From Pseudoalteromonas piratica (lineage in GTDB: Bacteria; Pseudomonadota; Gammaproteobacteria; Enterobacterales; Alteromonadaceae), in assembly GCF_000788395.1 (NCBI RefSeq), contig NZ_CP009888.1:1756001-1820000 (forward strand): 64,000 bases of DNA, in the 5' to 3' direction. Of the stretch, positions 6,948-17,100 are shown in pieces. Position 1 is the stretch's first letter; each line of letters begins with the position of its first letter. The translations under genes were made by a program, and so were the position numbers. Below the pieces are notes generated by a model. That model was not told where the DNA came from. It saw nothing but the letters and a program-made list of their open reading frames with translations, and did no database searches.

Positions 6948-9662
6948 TTACTTTGTTTTGAAGAACTTCTGGCGCTGCAATAACCAAGGATTTAACGCCA
7001 TCGTTGCAACACTTTCACTATGGCGTTCGACTTTTTCATTTAATAATCGTGTTTGCTGAGTAAAACGCATTGTTTTACTGGGTCCACCGAGAGATGCAAT
7101 TTCATCTGCATCAAGGCTGCGTCCAGCAAAAAGTAACGCGTTTAAAAAGCCTGGTTCAGTCTCATAAGTATCATCGGTCAGTAGCAATAAGGTATCACTC
7201 AATGCCCAGCGTTCACCAATTTCGCCCTCATCTTTTTCACCCGCCAGTTCGCCATTGATAAATACTTTTAACACGCCGTTTTGTGGCGCGGCATAAAAGA
7301 CAATGGCAACGCGATACCAAGTATTCGCCTCTAAATTACCAAAAAAGCCACTGTCTCGCGTTGTGATGCCAACCCCATTGGTATCTCTATCAACAAATAG
7401 ATCAGCATCATTATTGTTGAGCGGATCAGTTTGTAAAAGTCCTCTAAACTCATTAATACTGCTCTCTGGCCACATGATATCCATAACAAGGGTATAATCC
7501 GACACTTTACTACTGAAATAAAAGTCGCCATTTGCAGGTGCGTTATGTGTAAGTGAAAGCCCTTGCGATGGACTGTGACGCCCAAAAGCGAGTACCCCTG
7601 ATGAGCCATCAGGTAAAGGCGTGATGTCAGCGTTACTTGTGGTCGTAAAAGGGCTGCGCTCTGGTCCCCAGTTATTGACCAGAGGGTCAAAATAATTTAA
7701 CTCAGCAGGCCCTAAATCCGATGCAAATGGAGAGTCTAAGTCATCAAAATTCCAAATAGTAATATTGTCATCTCGCAGACAGCTATTGAGTGGCTGGTTA
7801 GTATCGATATGAACACATTGGCTGGTGCGGTGGCGGGCATATTGATCAAGTGCCCACCAAGACTCTGATAATTCAACAGGTGCAGGTAGAGTGTTTCCAG
7901 AGAAAAACTGACTGCCATTAAAAGCAGGGCCTTTTTGCAGTGCAACGCGATAGGTTTTATCGTTATCGATTGATTTATCTGTCGCCAGTTTAAATACCCA
8001 AGTAGGCTGCGCTAAACGCATTTGGTTTAATTCACTGCCTGTTACTGATACTTGATAAAGCGCGTTAAAGCCAGGAGTATCGGAAGGTTGTCTTTCAACA
8101 TAGTAAGTTTCATGAAACTTTTCTTGAGTCAGCTTGCCAGGTGTCCAGCGGTTTTGTACTTGAATTGGATCAAATAATGCGGCGTCGACACTGTGCGTAA
8201 AAAAGGTGGCGTTTGCTAAAATTTCAGCTGTTTCGGCTTCGTCAGGGTAATTTTCAGAAAAGGCAATGGCTGTATTAGCATCTGGCGCGTAACGCCCCAT
8301 TATTTGGTCTACACGCTCAACCATTTGCTGATCAATACTACTAATTGTGCTCGTTAGATGTGTTTTGTAGTCATACTCAATTAGGGTTTTGGTGTTTGTA
8401 TCTATTGTGAGTGATAAGTCAGTTAACCCCTGGGCAAAAAAGTTTGGTTGTATTACTAATGCATTATTATCAAGTGCTTGAATACTTTCACCACCATGAG
8501 TATGGCCACCCAAGACCAAATTAACACCCGAGATGTTTTCAGCAATACGGGTATCGCCACCTACGCCCATGTGGCTTAACATCACCATAAAATCAACATC
8601 TTCACGATAAGTATTAACAATACTTTGCGCAACGGATGTCCAATCCCAATTCATGCTAAAGTCAGGGATAAAATCCGGAATAGGGGCAGTTTGTAGCGGT
8701 TCATCTAATTCATTCCATGGCACTGAGGTCATGCCAAAAAAGCCGACTTTCAAACAGCCGACTTGCACAGCAGCAAAATCAACTGCCGCAAAGCCATTCT
8801 CATCATTGCCAACATAGCGGGTATTACTGGCTAAAACAATGGCATGATCATCGTTTGCATAATCCAATAGTTGTGCTGGTCCCCAGGCATAGTCGTGGTT
8901 GCCCACTACGCGCACATCGAACTCCATTGCTTTGATTGCATCAACTGTGGCCAGCCCTTTTGAAATTTGTTCAGCAACCGTGCCTTTTTCGTAGTCATCG
9001 CCACCGTTGGTAAACAAAGTATAGGGTTGCTCTGCTTTTGCCTGTTGGTAGTAACCTTTGATACGACTAAACAGCTGCTCTTTGTAACCAAACCGAGAAT
9101 GTAAATCGGCAACATGGATAAAGCGCAAAGTTTGAGAAGGTGAACTCGTATCACAAGCTGGGCCAATTGTTTTACTGATTACTAACTCACGTTTAGGCTC
9201 AAAAATAACGGCATATTGACCCAGTTGAATAAGGTCCGCTTTGACACTTGCGGCACTTACACTACTGGTGACAGGATTCCACACGCCATTGTCTAATCGC
9301 GCGATATAGACTTTACCCTGTTGAAAGTCAGTTAAATCTACAAACACTTCCATTTGAATTGGGTTGTTGAGTGTTTTATCAGTTGGGGCAAGTGTGTAAG
9401 TATTAGAGATGATTTGGTAATCATCATTGGTTAAACCACTCGATGAAGAGCTGACTTTCAAGGTGAAGTCACTGTCGGAAACGCCAGCGGGAATGCGAAG
9501 GCTCATCAAGCCGTTATCAAAGTTGGCATTTAAGCTCATCGTTGGGCTTATAATTCCACCTTGTTCTAGATCGGGAACGAACACTTTTTCAGTTTCGCCA
9601 CCACCACAAGCGCTAAGTGCTAGCGATAACAGAACAAAACTCAGTAACTTGAAACTTTTCAC
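6948..9662 (-). CDS. 5'-nucleotidase-type metallophosphoesterase lipoprotein with LamG-like domain
   Basis: Predicted surface or periplasmic lipoprotein of 904 residues (lipobox LALSAC, Cys19) that hydrolyses phosphate esters such as nucleotides. The order is: signal, a beta-rich N-terminal module (about 40-155), a metallophosphoesterase domain with metal ligands in HVADLH (183-188), NGGDD (219-223), GNHD (254-257), SHMG and GGHTHG (385-390), a 5'-nucleotidase C-terminal-like region (about 440-640), and a concanavalin/LamG-like domain (about 690-860) with the typical WYRVAIVFY and FINGELAGE strands. The start is GTG with GGGTG upstream. The LamG tail is unusual for this family and suggests carbohydrate or matrix binding. 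It stands alone between two terminators. Confidence 0.85.
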   Translation of the reverse strand: MKSFKLLSFVLLSLALSACGGGETEKVFVPDLEQGGIISPTMSLNANFDNGLMSLRIPAGVSDSDFTLKVSSSSSGLTNDDYQIISNTYTLAPTDKTLNNPIQMEVFVDLTDFQQGKVYIARLDNGVWNPVTSSVSAASVKADLIQLGQYAVIFEPKRELVISKTIGPACDTSSPSQTLRFIHVADLHSRFGYKEQLFSRIKGYYQQAKAEQPYTLFTNGGDDYEKGTVAEQISKGLATVDAIKAMEFDVRVVGNHDYAWGPAQLLDYANDDHAIVLASNTRYVGNDENGFAAVDFAAVQVGCLKVGFFGMTSVPWNELDEPLQTAPIPDFIPDFSMNWDWTSVAQSIVNTYREDVDFMVMLSHMGVGGDTRIAENISGVNLVLGGHTHGGESIQALDNNALVIQPNFFAQGLTDLSLTIDTNTKTLIEYDYKTHLTSTISSIDQQMVERVDQIMGRYAPDANTAIAFSENYPDEAETAEILANATFFTHSVDAALFDPIQVQNRWTPGKLTQEKFHETYYVERQPSDTPGFNALYQVSVTGSELNQMRLAQPTWVFKLATDKSIDNDKTYRVALQKGPAFNGSQFFSGNTLPAPVELSESWWALDQYARHRTSQCVHIDTNQPLNSCLRDDNITIWNFDDLDSPFASDLGPAELNYFDPLVNNWGPERSPFTTTSNADITPLPDGSSGVLAFGRHSPSQGLSLTHNAPANGDFYFSSKVSDYTLVMDIMWPESSINEFRGLLQTDPLNNNDADLFVDRDTNGVGITTRDSGFFGNLEANTWYRVAIVFYAAPQNGVLKVFINGELAGEKDEGEIGERWALSDTLLLLTDDTYETEPGFLNALLFAGRSLDADEIASLGGPSKTMRFTQQTRLLNEKVERHSESVATMALNPWLLQRQKFFKTK

Positions 9663-9739
9663 AATTCACCCAAAAGAATTAATTTGAGCATGAAAATACC
9701 ATATCTGATGGTTAGGCATCAATTACACTTGATGACATA

Positions 9740-9771
9740 AAAAAAGGGCTTATAGCAATCTATAAGCCCTT
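9740..9771 (-). terminator. Rho-independent terminator after POT transporter
   Basis: Perfect 12-bp stem AAGGGCTTATAG / CTATAAGCCCTT (9744-9755 and 9760-9771, loop CAAT), followed by seven T in the minus direction, 20 bp past the transporter stop. Confidence 0.92.
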
Positions 9772-9790
9772 TTATGAAAATTGATAAGTA

Positions 9791-11239
9791 TTAGCGTGTT
9801 GCTGTTACTTCTAATTCTTCTTCAAGTACTTCTTCTTCAGTGTGGTTGTGATCTTCTGCACCGTGCATCCAATCAACTAATTTGTCTGCCATAAAGTAAA
9901 GTAGAACACCTGAAGCAATCGCAGTAATAAAGATACCACCGAAGATAGACATTGCATTTGCAAGTTGCTCTTCTTTAGTTGTTTCGCCGTGGCCAATGAA
10001 TGAACCAACGATACCACCAACTTTGTTAGCAATTGCAATAAATAGGAACCAAGCACCCATCATTAATGATGCAATACGCAGTGGAGCAAGTTTAGTCACC
10101 ATAGATAAACCAATTGGCGATAAACATAATTCACCCATAGTGTGGAAGAAGTATGCACCAACTAACCACCACATACTTGATTTGTTTGTAGGGTCGCCGT
10201 CCATTTCCATAACTGCACCCATCATAAATACAAAACCAATACCCAATAAGATAAGGCCAAGTGCAAATTTAACTGGTGAGTTAGGCTCTTTGTTACCAAG
10301 ACGGATCCAGATAGACGCAATTACAGGCGCAAATACAACGATGAAAATTGCATTTAATGATTGGAACCACGTGGTTGGTACTTCAAAGCTACCGATATTA
10401 CGGTCTGTGTATTCGTTAGTGAAAATATTCATTAGGCCGCCAGCTTGTTCAAAGCCTGCCCAGAAAACAACAGTGAATAGACCAAGTACCATGATTACTT
10501 TAATACGGTCACGTTCAACAGCCGTTAGTGGCTCTTTACGAACTTCAGTTTGCTTTTCTTTCTCAAGTTTAGCTGCTGGTACAGTACCAATGTTGCCAAG
10601 AAGTTTTTGTGCAAATAAGAATTGAATGATAAGTGAAAGTACCATACCGATACCTGCACAGATGAAGCCAGCTTGATAGTTTCCGTCATAATGCGCAACT
10701 ACTGAGCCTACAACGATACCTGACAGTGCGGCACCTACGTTGATACCCATGTAGAAAATTGTGAATGCGCCGTCACGTCGGTTATCACCTTCTTCATAAA
10801 GGTCACCAACCATGGTTGAAATATTTGGCTTAAATAAACCGTTACCAGCAATTAATAAACCTAAACCTACGTAGAAAGCTTCGGTTTCCATACCTGGTAC
10901 CCATGCGTGCGGTGTACCTAGCATAAATTGACCTGCGGCCATTAAGAAACCACCAATGTAAATTGCTTTACGTTGGCCTAAATATTGGTCTGCTAACCAA
11001 CCACCAATTAATGGCGTAAGGTATACTAGACCAGTAAATGTACCGTACATCGAAAGTGCATCGGCTTGGGTCCAACCCATACCGTTACCGCCTTCAGAAT
11101 ATACTTGGTCAACAAGATAAAGTACTAAGATTGCGCGCATTGCATAGTAGCTAAAGCGCTCCCAAAGTTCTGTAGTGAATAGCAGGAATAGGCCTTTCGG
11201 GTGGCCTAACATTTCACCTGCTTTAGGGACTGAATTCAT
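9791..11239 (-). CDS. POT/PTR family proton-dependent di/tripeptide transporter
   Basis: Proton-coupled oligopeptide transporter of the inner membrane, 482 residues, taking up di- and tripeptides. The POT signature ExxERFxYYxxR is seen as ELWERFSYYAMR near residues 24-35; it holds the proton-coupling residues. Fourteen hydrophobic segments and the second motif FYMGINVGAALSGIV (about 166-180) match DtpA-like proteins. The tail is acidic (EEEVLEEELEV). The ATG has AGGAAG upstream. The gene is monocistronic, with a strong terminator and a 17-bp palindrome about 90 bp upstream that could be an operator. Peptide uptake fits a protein-degrading marine lifestyle. Confidence 0.93.
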   Translation of the reverse strand: MNSVPKAGEMLGHPKGLFLLFTTELWERFSYYAMRAILVLYLVDQVYSEGGNGMGWTQADALSMYGTFTGLVYLTPLIGGWLADQYLGQRKAIYIGGFLMAAGQFMLGTPHAWVPGMETEAFYVGLGLLIAGNGLFKPNISTMVGDLYEEGDNRRDGAFTIFYMGINVGAALSGIVVGSVVAHYDGNYQAGFICAGIGMVLSLIIQFLFAQKLLGNIGTVPAAKLEKEKQTEVRKEPLTAVERDRIKVIMVLGLFTVVFWAGFEQAGGLMNIFTNEYTDRNIGSFEVPTTWFQSLNAIFIVVFAPVIASIWIRLGNKEPNSPVKFALGLILLGIGFVFMMGAVMEMDGDPTNKSSMWWLVGAYFFHTMGELCLSPIGLSMVTKLAPLRIASLMMGAWFLFIAIANKVGGIVGSFIGHGETTKEEQLANAMSIFGGIFITAIASGVLLYFMADKLVDWMHGAEDHNHTEEEVLEEELEVTATR

Positions 11240-11268
11240 CGTATGCTTCCTAATTCAAATTATTGTTA

Positions 11269-11347
11269 TGGCCAATATTATTATTGTTGTTACTACCTTT
11301 CGGTCTGAACGGGTGGCCAATATGTGTGTTTGGGTAACAGTTACCCA
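11269..11347. promoter_or_regulatory. Palindrome and direct repeat upstream of POT transporter
   Basis: A perfect 17-bp palindrome TGGGTAACAGTTACCCA lies at 11331-11347. Two copies of TGGCCAATAT occur at 11269-11278 and 11314-11323, 45 bp apart. Both lie between the transporter start and the Ap4A phosphorylase gene. The palindrome looks like an operator for a dimeric regulator; I do not recognise the factor. Confidence 0.4.
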
Positions 11348-11503
11348 GAAGGCAGATTTGTGTTAATAAACATACTGAACGAGGGGTAAAATAAGGTTAT
11401 TAATACAAACTGCATCCGGCCAGTATACCTAGAGAGTTTTTTAAACAAAAGCCCTTATCTAACAGATTTGACCTGTTTGTATGCAATTTCGTCGATTAAT
11501 TAT

Positions 11504-12271
11504 TCACTCAGATACGAGGCCTTTTAAAAAATCAATGAAGCCATAGTGTTTTAGCCAGTTTAGTTTTGTTTCGTCTTTTACTAAAAAATGTCCACAAAAA
11601 TTTAGCCCATTAGCAAATATCGATTCAATGTGTGGGGTCTTACGGGGGACTAACCAGAACAAATCTTTGTGCAGGATTAAATTGTATGCAGCGGTTTCAT
11701 GCTCACTGTGATGCAACTTAAATTCAGTGAGGGCCTGTTGGTAATACTCATTGCAGAGCTCTGCGGTAAGAAAGCCAAAACGCACAAAGCTAATTGATTC
11801 AAGCTGTTTCGCAATGGCAGACACAGTATCAGAGTGTGCAAGGCGAATTAACTGCATATGGCGGTGCCCTTGGCTGGCACCCGCAGTAGGCCCTGCATTA
11901 TAAAACCCTACATCATGAGGTGAATTTAAGTGCGCTAACCAAGCTGAAAAATCCACGGCACAAAGCGGGCTTTGCTGTGAGACAAAATCGTTACTACACA
12001 AAAGTGCGTGGGGTTTTAATACAGGAAATTTATTTAACAGTAGTTTGTGTGAAGGGGGGCATGCTTTAACAAACATGGCATCTTCATGAGGTAAAAATGG
12101 ATTACTTTTTTGCGTTGTCTGATGGGGCTTATTCACTTTTTTCGCAACACGAAGATGTACTGTGAAATGAATATCGTTATCTAAAAATGATTGGCTTTGT
12201 GTCGAGAGAGGCTGGAGTGTTTTATTTTTTAATGCGATTTCTATTTGCTGTTCAACTGCTTGCCAATACAT
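11504..12271 (-). CDS. Ap4A phosphorylase / ATP adenylyltransferase-like HIT protein
   Basis: Cytoplasmic HIT-superfamily nucleotidyltransferase resembling diadenosine tetraphosphate phosphorylase (APA2-type), which would split Ap4A into ATP and ADP. After an N-terminal region with TVHLRVAKK there is a NKFPVLKPHALLCS core, then AGPTAGASQGHRHMQLI near residues 150-166, where the HxHxQ-type catalytic histidines lie. About 255 residues. The frame runs to 12355, but that would overlap the divergent ABC gene. The ATG at 12271 (MYWQAVEQ) has AGGATG upstream and leaves a 40-bp divergent gap. The reaction is inferred from family resemblance. Confidence 0.8.
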   Translation of the reverse strand: MYWQAVEQQIEIALKNKTLQPLSTQSQSFLDNDIHFTVHLRVAKKVNKPHQTTQKSNPFLPHEDAMFVKACPPSHKLLLNKFPVLKPHALLCSNDFVSQQSPLCAVDFSAWLAHLNSPHDVGFYNAGPTAGASQGHRHMQLIRLAHSDTVSAIAKQLESISFVRFGFLTAELCNEYYQQALTEFKLHHSEHETAAYNLILHKDLFWLVPRKTPHIESIFANGLNFCGHFLVKDETKLNWLKHYGFIDFLKGLVSE

Positions 12272-12311
12272 AATACATCCTATATTTGATCTTAATGAGC
12301 ACGAGTGAGTT

Positions 12312-14084
12312 ATGCGCCGCGGTTTTTCTGTGCCAAATGAAAATGATAGTTTCAATATACGCGTCTTTAAACAAGTTGTACCTTATTTATTAGAATTTCG
12401 CACGCGTATTATTGTCGCCTTTGGCTGTTTGGTACTTGCTAAGCTTGCCAGTGTTTACCTGCCTTTTGTACTTAAATACACCGTTGATACCTTAGATCAA
12501 CAACAGAGTGTGGTGCTACTTGGTACGATAGGTTTAATTGCCGCCTATGGTGTGTTGCGACTTGCCAATGTGGTGTTGTCAGAGTTACGCGACATGTTGT
12601 TTGGTCGGGTGACTGAACGTGCCATGCGTCGTATTAGCATGAAAGTCTTTAGCCATTTACAACACCTCGACCTTAAATTTCATTTAGACCGCAAAACCGG
12701 AGGCCTTGCCCGTGATATTGAACGAGGCGTATCAGGCATTAGCTTTGTCATGCGTTTCTTTGTTTTCAATATTGGACCAACGTTAATTGAGTTGATGTTG
12801 GTGATTGGTATTTTAACTTCCAAATATGGTGCCAAATATGGGTTAGTGATTGCTGCGTCTGTGGTGGTTTATATCACGTTCACTGTTTATGTAACTAATT
12901 GGCGATTAAAGTTTATCCGTGAAGCCAATATGGCTGACAATCGCTCAAATACTCGCGCCGTTGATAGCCTGTTAAATTTTGAAACGGTCAAATATTTCAA
13001 TAACGAAGATCACGAAATAAAAGAATACGATGTAGAGCTTGCCGCATGGGAGAAAGCACGTCGCAAAAATCGCTTATCATTATTTGCGTTAAATGGTGGG
13101 CAAGCACTGGTTATTGCAACAGCCATGACATCCATGCTGTTATTTGCTGCATTAGATGTTGAAGCAGGGGCGATGACGCTCGGTGATTTTGTATTGGTTA
13201 ATGCCTTTATGATGCAAATATTTATGCCACTCAACTTTTTGGGGTTTGTCTATCGTGAAATCAAAGGCTCGCTTACCAATATTGAAAATATGTTTGATCT
13301 GCTGAAAGTAGAGACATCCGTTTCACGTAATGCTGATGGCAAAAGGCTTGATGTAAGCCATGGTGCGATAGCATTTGAAAATGTAACCTTTGGATATGCT
13401 AAAGAGCGCACAATTCTAAACAACTTATCTCTCAACATTAAAGCGGGTAGCAAAGTGGCTATTGTAGGACCAAGTGGTTCCGGTAAAAGTACACTGACTA
13501 AGTTACTGTGTCGTTTTTATGATGTGACAAATGGCGAGATAAAAATTGATGAGCAACCCATCTCTCAGCTTGAACTTGACTCATTGCGCAAAGTAATTGC
13601 AGTGGTACCGCAAGATACTGTGCTATTTAACGCCAGTATTTTTGATAACATTCATTATGGTAATTTAGCTGCAACTAAGGAGCAGGTTATTGCTGCAAGC
13701 GAAGCTGCCAATCTCAAAACCTTTGTTGAGTCACTTAAAGAGGGTTTTGATACCCATGTTGGTGAACGAGGATTAAAACTCTCAGGTGGTGAAAAACAAC
13801 GCGTTGCGATTGCGAGAGCATTATTGAAAGACTCGCCCATTATGATCTTTGATGAGGCTACCTCAGCACTTGATAGCCATAACGAAGAAGCCATTATGCG
13901 TACCATTAAGCAAGTAGCGCGTCATCATACCGCTATTATGATTGCCCATCGCTTATCAACTGTCACCGATGCCGATCATATTTTCTACTTGGAACAAGGT
14001 CAGCTGGTGGAAGAGGGCACACACCAGCAGTTACTGGAAAAAAATGGTCATTATGCAGCACTTTGGCGCAGTCAAAGTCAATGA
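12312..14084 (+). CDS. Atm1/HMT1-type ABC exporter (fused permease-ATPase)
   Basis: Inner-membrane half-transporter of 590 residues belonging to the ABCB7/Atm1 group, which exports glutathione-linked or metal-related compounds. The membrane domain (about 20-320) contains FHLDRKTGGLARDIERG (about 123-139) and NFETVKYFNNEDHE (about 222-235), both typical of Atm1-type proteins. The nucleotide-binding domain has Walker A GPSGSGKST (386-394), the LSGGEKQRVAIARAL signature and Walker B IMIFDEATSALD followed by the H-loop IAHRLST. It forms a homodimer. It is divergent from the Ap4A phosphorylase gene and converges on bcsC with a shared terminator. Involvement in heavy-metal detoxification is inferred from the family. 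Confidence 0.92.
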   Translation: MRRGFSVPNENDSFNIRVFKQVVPYLLEFRTRIIVAFGCLVLAKLASVYLPFVLKYTVDTLDQQQSVVLLGTIGLIAAYGVLRLANVVLSELRDMLFGRVTERAMRRISMKVFSHLQHLDLKFHLDRKTGGLARDIERGVSGISFVMRFFVFNIGPTLIELMLVIGILTSKYGAKYGLVIAASVVVYITFTVYVTNWRLKFIREANMADNRSNTRAVDSLLNFETVKYFNNEDHEIKEYDVELAAWEKARRKNRLSLFALNGGQALVIATAMTSMLLFAALDVEAGAMTLGDFVLVNAFMMQIFMPLNFLGFVYREIKGSLTNIENMFDLLKVETSVSRNADGKRLDVSHGAIAFENVTFGYAKERTILNNLSLNIKAGSKVAIVGPSGSGKSTLTKLLCRFYDVTNGEIKIDEQPISQLELDSLRKVIAVVPQDTVLFNASIFDNIHYGNLAATKEQVIAASEAANLKTFVESLKEGFDTHVGERGLKLSGGEKQRVAIARALLKDSPIMIFDEATSALDSHNEEAIMRTIKQVARHHTAIMIAHRLSTVTDADHIFYLEQGQLVEEGTHQQLLEKNGHYAALWRSQSQ

Positions 14085-14128
14085 TAAGCAAATAAAAAGG
14101 CAGCGAAAGCTGCCTTTTTATTTGCTTA
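14085..14128. terminator. Bidirectional terminator between ABC exporter and bcsC
   Basis: Perfect 20-bp inverted repeat (14085-14104 and 14109-14128) around a GAAA tetraloop. The core is AAAAAGGCAGC / GCTGCCTTTTT. It begins right after the ABC stop codon and ends two bases before the bcsC stop, so it serves both convergent units. Confidence 0.95.
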
Positions 14129-14129
14129 A

Positions 14130-17100
14130 TTAATAGTTGGCGTAAGGCACAATTAACCTTGGTACCAATGGTAATTCACCGTACATAGGGTTAAATAGAT
14201 ATTTCACGTAGATCTGTCCGTAATTTGGCTCATAAAAATCAGCGCGGTCAATATTAAAGCTCGCACCAATTAACCACTGTGGCTGTATGCGATATTCAAC
14301 CAATCCTTCAATACCCCATGAAAAGCCACTACTTTTATCAGCTGCAAATACTGGGTCGATGCCTGTTTCAATTGCTTTTAACTCTGCAATCGCTTGTAAC
14401 TCAGGGTTATTGGGATAGAAATCGATGGCATCCGTGGTAGTGCGTGAATAACCACCATTTACTTTTAGGCGATAAACTAAATCATCTTGGAAGCGGCCAT
14501 CTACTGTGACAGGTACAGAGACCCCCATGTATTTTTGCGGGCTATAGTAACCACCGTGGCCGTAGGTTTCTTCAGAAAGATTATGCTTATAGCCCCAATA
14601 CAACAAGTTAGTGCCGACAGACAGTTCAAAATCAGGCTGTTGGATAAAGCGATAATAGGCACCTGTCATGGCTCGCTTGCGGTCATTATCAAGTACATTC
14701 TGACCTTCATAATACTGATAATCGAGTGTTGCCCAAAAGCCCCATTCAAGTCCGAGGTCATGATAAAGCCCAAGGGTTAGGCCATTACTCGTAACACCGC
14801 CCCATATGTCATTTTGATTGACATCTTCCAGACCTGCATACGAAAGCACACTGTTAGTCAGTGCTCGGCGCTCAACTTCAATGTCATAGCTAAAATCACC
14901 AAGACTATTTTGATAGAGCAAGCCACCCACTATATTCGAGATTAAAAAACCTTGAGGCGTTGTGCCTATATCCACGCGCCAGTTTTCATTTTGCCAGCCA
15001 AAGCCAAGGGCAATGCCTTGATCGCGAGGAGTGATACTGAATAATGAGCAGGTGTCATAACAAAGTGCGCCCGTACCATAGCGGCTTGCCGAAAAACGTT
15101 CAGTAAAGTTTGTTTGCTGTGCCGAAATACTCACCGCATCGGCCTTTGCAAAAAGTTGCCCGTCCATAAAAGGAAAGTAGCCTTCAAACAAAGCTGCACC
15201 AAGGCCCAATTCATGATCGTTTTGCGTGCTTGTTTGACCACTGAAATCCCCAGCAATTGCAAGGTGGCCATCAGTACGGTTTTGAATTTTGGCAATACCG
15301 GAACGGGCAGAGCGCATATACCAAGTATCCGTTTCTTTGTCTTGCGTGAGCTCATGCAGTATTTTTTTATCGGTTGTGTCTAGGTTTTGACTTGTTAGCA
15401 CTTGGCGATAGTACTCAATAGCGAGATCGCTTTGGCCAAATTTATCCGCTACTTGACCTGCAAGATTAAGTAATTCAGCATCCGCTGGTGACAGAGCTAG
15501 TAAATCTTTTTTGTACCTTAACGCATTGCTTTCATCGTTGAAATCTAACAAAAGTGCCATTAAGCGGCGTTGATTGTAGTTTTCATCGGCAGCTAAGCGA
15601 TAAACAAGGTGCCGTACCACTTTTTCGCCGAGTGTATGCTTATTACTGAATAATGCCTTTTGCGCTACTTGATACTCAGTTTCAAATTCAAGCTCACCAT
15701 ATTTGTGAGCATTTTCATAAAGTAAATCAACCTGTTCGAATTCACCTTTATTAAGTGCAAACTGCAAAAGTCGTGAATTAGCTGGAATACTTGAAGGGTT
15801 GTTACTTAAATACGATGTTAAAATCAGTTCTTCACGTTCAGGTTGCTTTTTAACCTGATAGCGCACTTTTAAATTTTCAATTTCGCGTTTTTCACTTTGC
15901 GTACTGGCTGGCGCCATATGTAAATTAGCAAACCAGTTGTCTAATGCGACTGTGTCATCTGAGTTGAGTAACCACTCACTGTAGAGCTGGTACCAGTAAA
16001 AATCGAGTTTTGGTGTGCTATCTAGGGCAGTGCGCAACTGTTTTGTTGCGCGGTTATGCATACCAAGCTTGTGCCATTGGGCTGCAATTTGCGCATTTTG
16101 CAAATTGCTTAACTCGTTTTGGTTCTCAATTTCTTGCAATAGCGCTAGGGCTGACGCTTTTTGTTCGGTTTCAATTAGCAAGTCAACTTGTTCGAATTGT
16201 TCACCGAGCGCAAGTGTTTCTTTTAATTCTTTAATTTGCGGTGTGTAATCTTTCACACGGATATAAGATAGGCTTTGTAAGCCTGCGCGGTAATCGCCGA
16301 GAGAACGCATATAAAGGGCATGTGTATAGCGTATTTCAGGATTCATCGGGAAACGCCACAGCGCTTGGTTATAGACTTTCTTACTGGCGTCTATATCGCC
16401 TAACTTACGCCACTCAAAGGCAAGATCATAATAAAGCCAGCCATTGGTCGGAGAGGTTTTTATCGCTTTTTCAAGCAATGCGATGGCTGCTTCTGGTTCA
16501 CCTCGGCTCGATAAATCATCGGCCTGCTCACGATAGATAGATGTTTTCGCAGCATTGATTTCTGCGGCAACCGCTTGACGTTGTTTTTTTGTCAAACTGG
16601 ATTCAAAGCGCTCTAACGAAGCAATACTTTGTTGCTCTTCCACAATGCCGAGGAGTAAAGATAAGGCATAACTGTTGTTAGGATCATTGCGTAACACTGT
16701 TTGCAAGTATTTGATTGCTTGCTGGGTATTCCCTTTTGCTTTGGCAATTTGGGATGAATAGATAAGTACAGTGTTGGTATCTTCGTTAAGCTTTAAGGCA
16801 CTGGCAAGAAGCGTTTCAGCTTCAGTCAGCTCAAGGGCGTCAATTGCAGTACGTGCTTGTGCGATTAGTCCCCAAAATTTTGAGGTATTGAGTAAACCAA
16901 GCCAAATCGACTTATCACTGCTATCAGCCAATGAGGCTGCTTTTCTAAAGTATTGTTGTGCATCAGTATGCTTACCTTGTGCCATTAAAGCGCGCCCTAA
17001 GTCACCAACAATATCAGCATCCTGTGGACGACCTGCAGCAGCTTTTCGCAGCAATTTTTCTGCCAGCGCATAATTTTCGTTGGCCATATGACGTTTGCCA

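Noticed and set aside
9996..10625. Long plus-strand frame of 209 codons antisense to the POT transporter
   Set aside because: It mirrors the transporter's codon pattern, has no recognisable domain or ribosome binding site, and the transporter on the other strand is unambiguous.
12272..12355. N-terminal extension of the Ap4A phosphorylase-like protein
   Set aside because: It would overlap the divergent ABC gene and lacks family similarity; MYWQAVEQ at 12271 has a good ribosome binding site.
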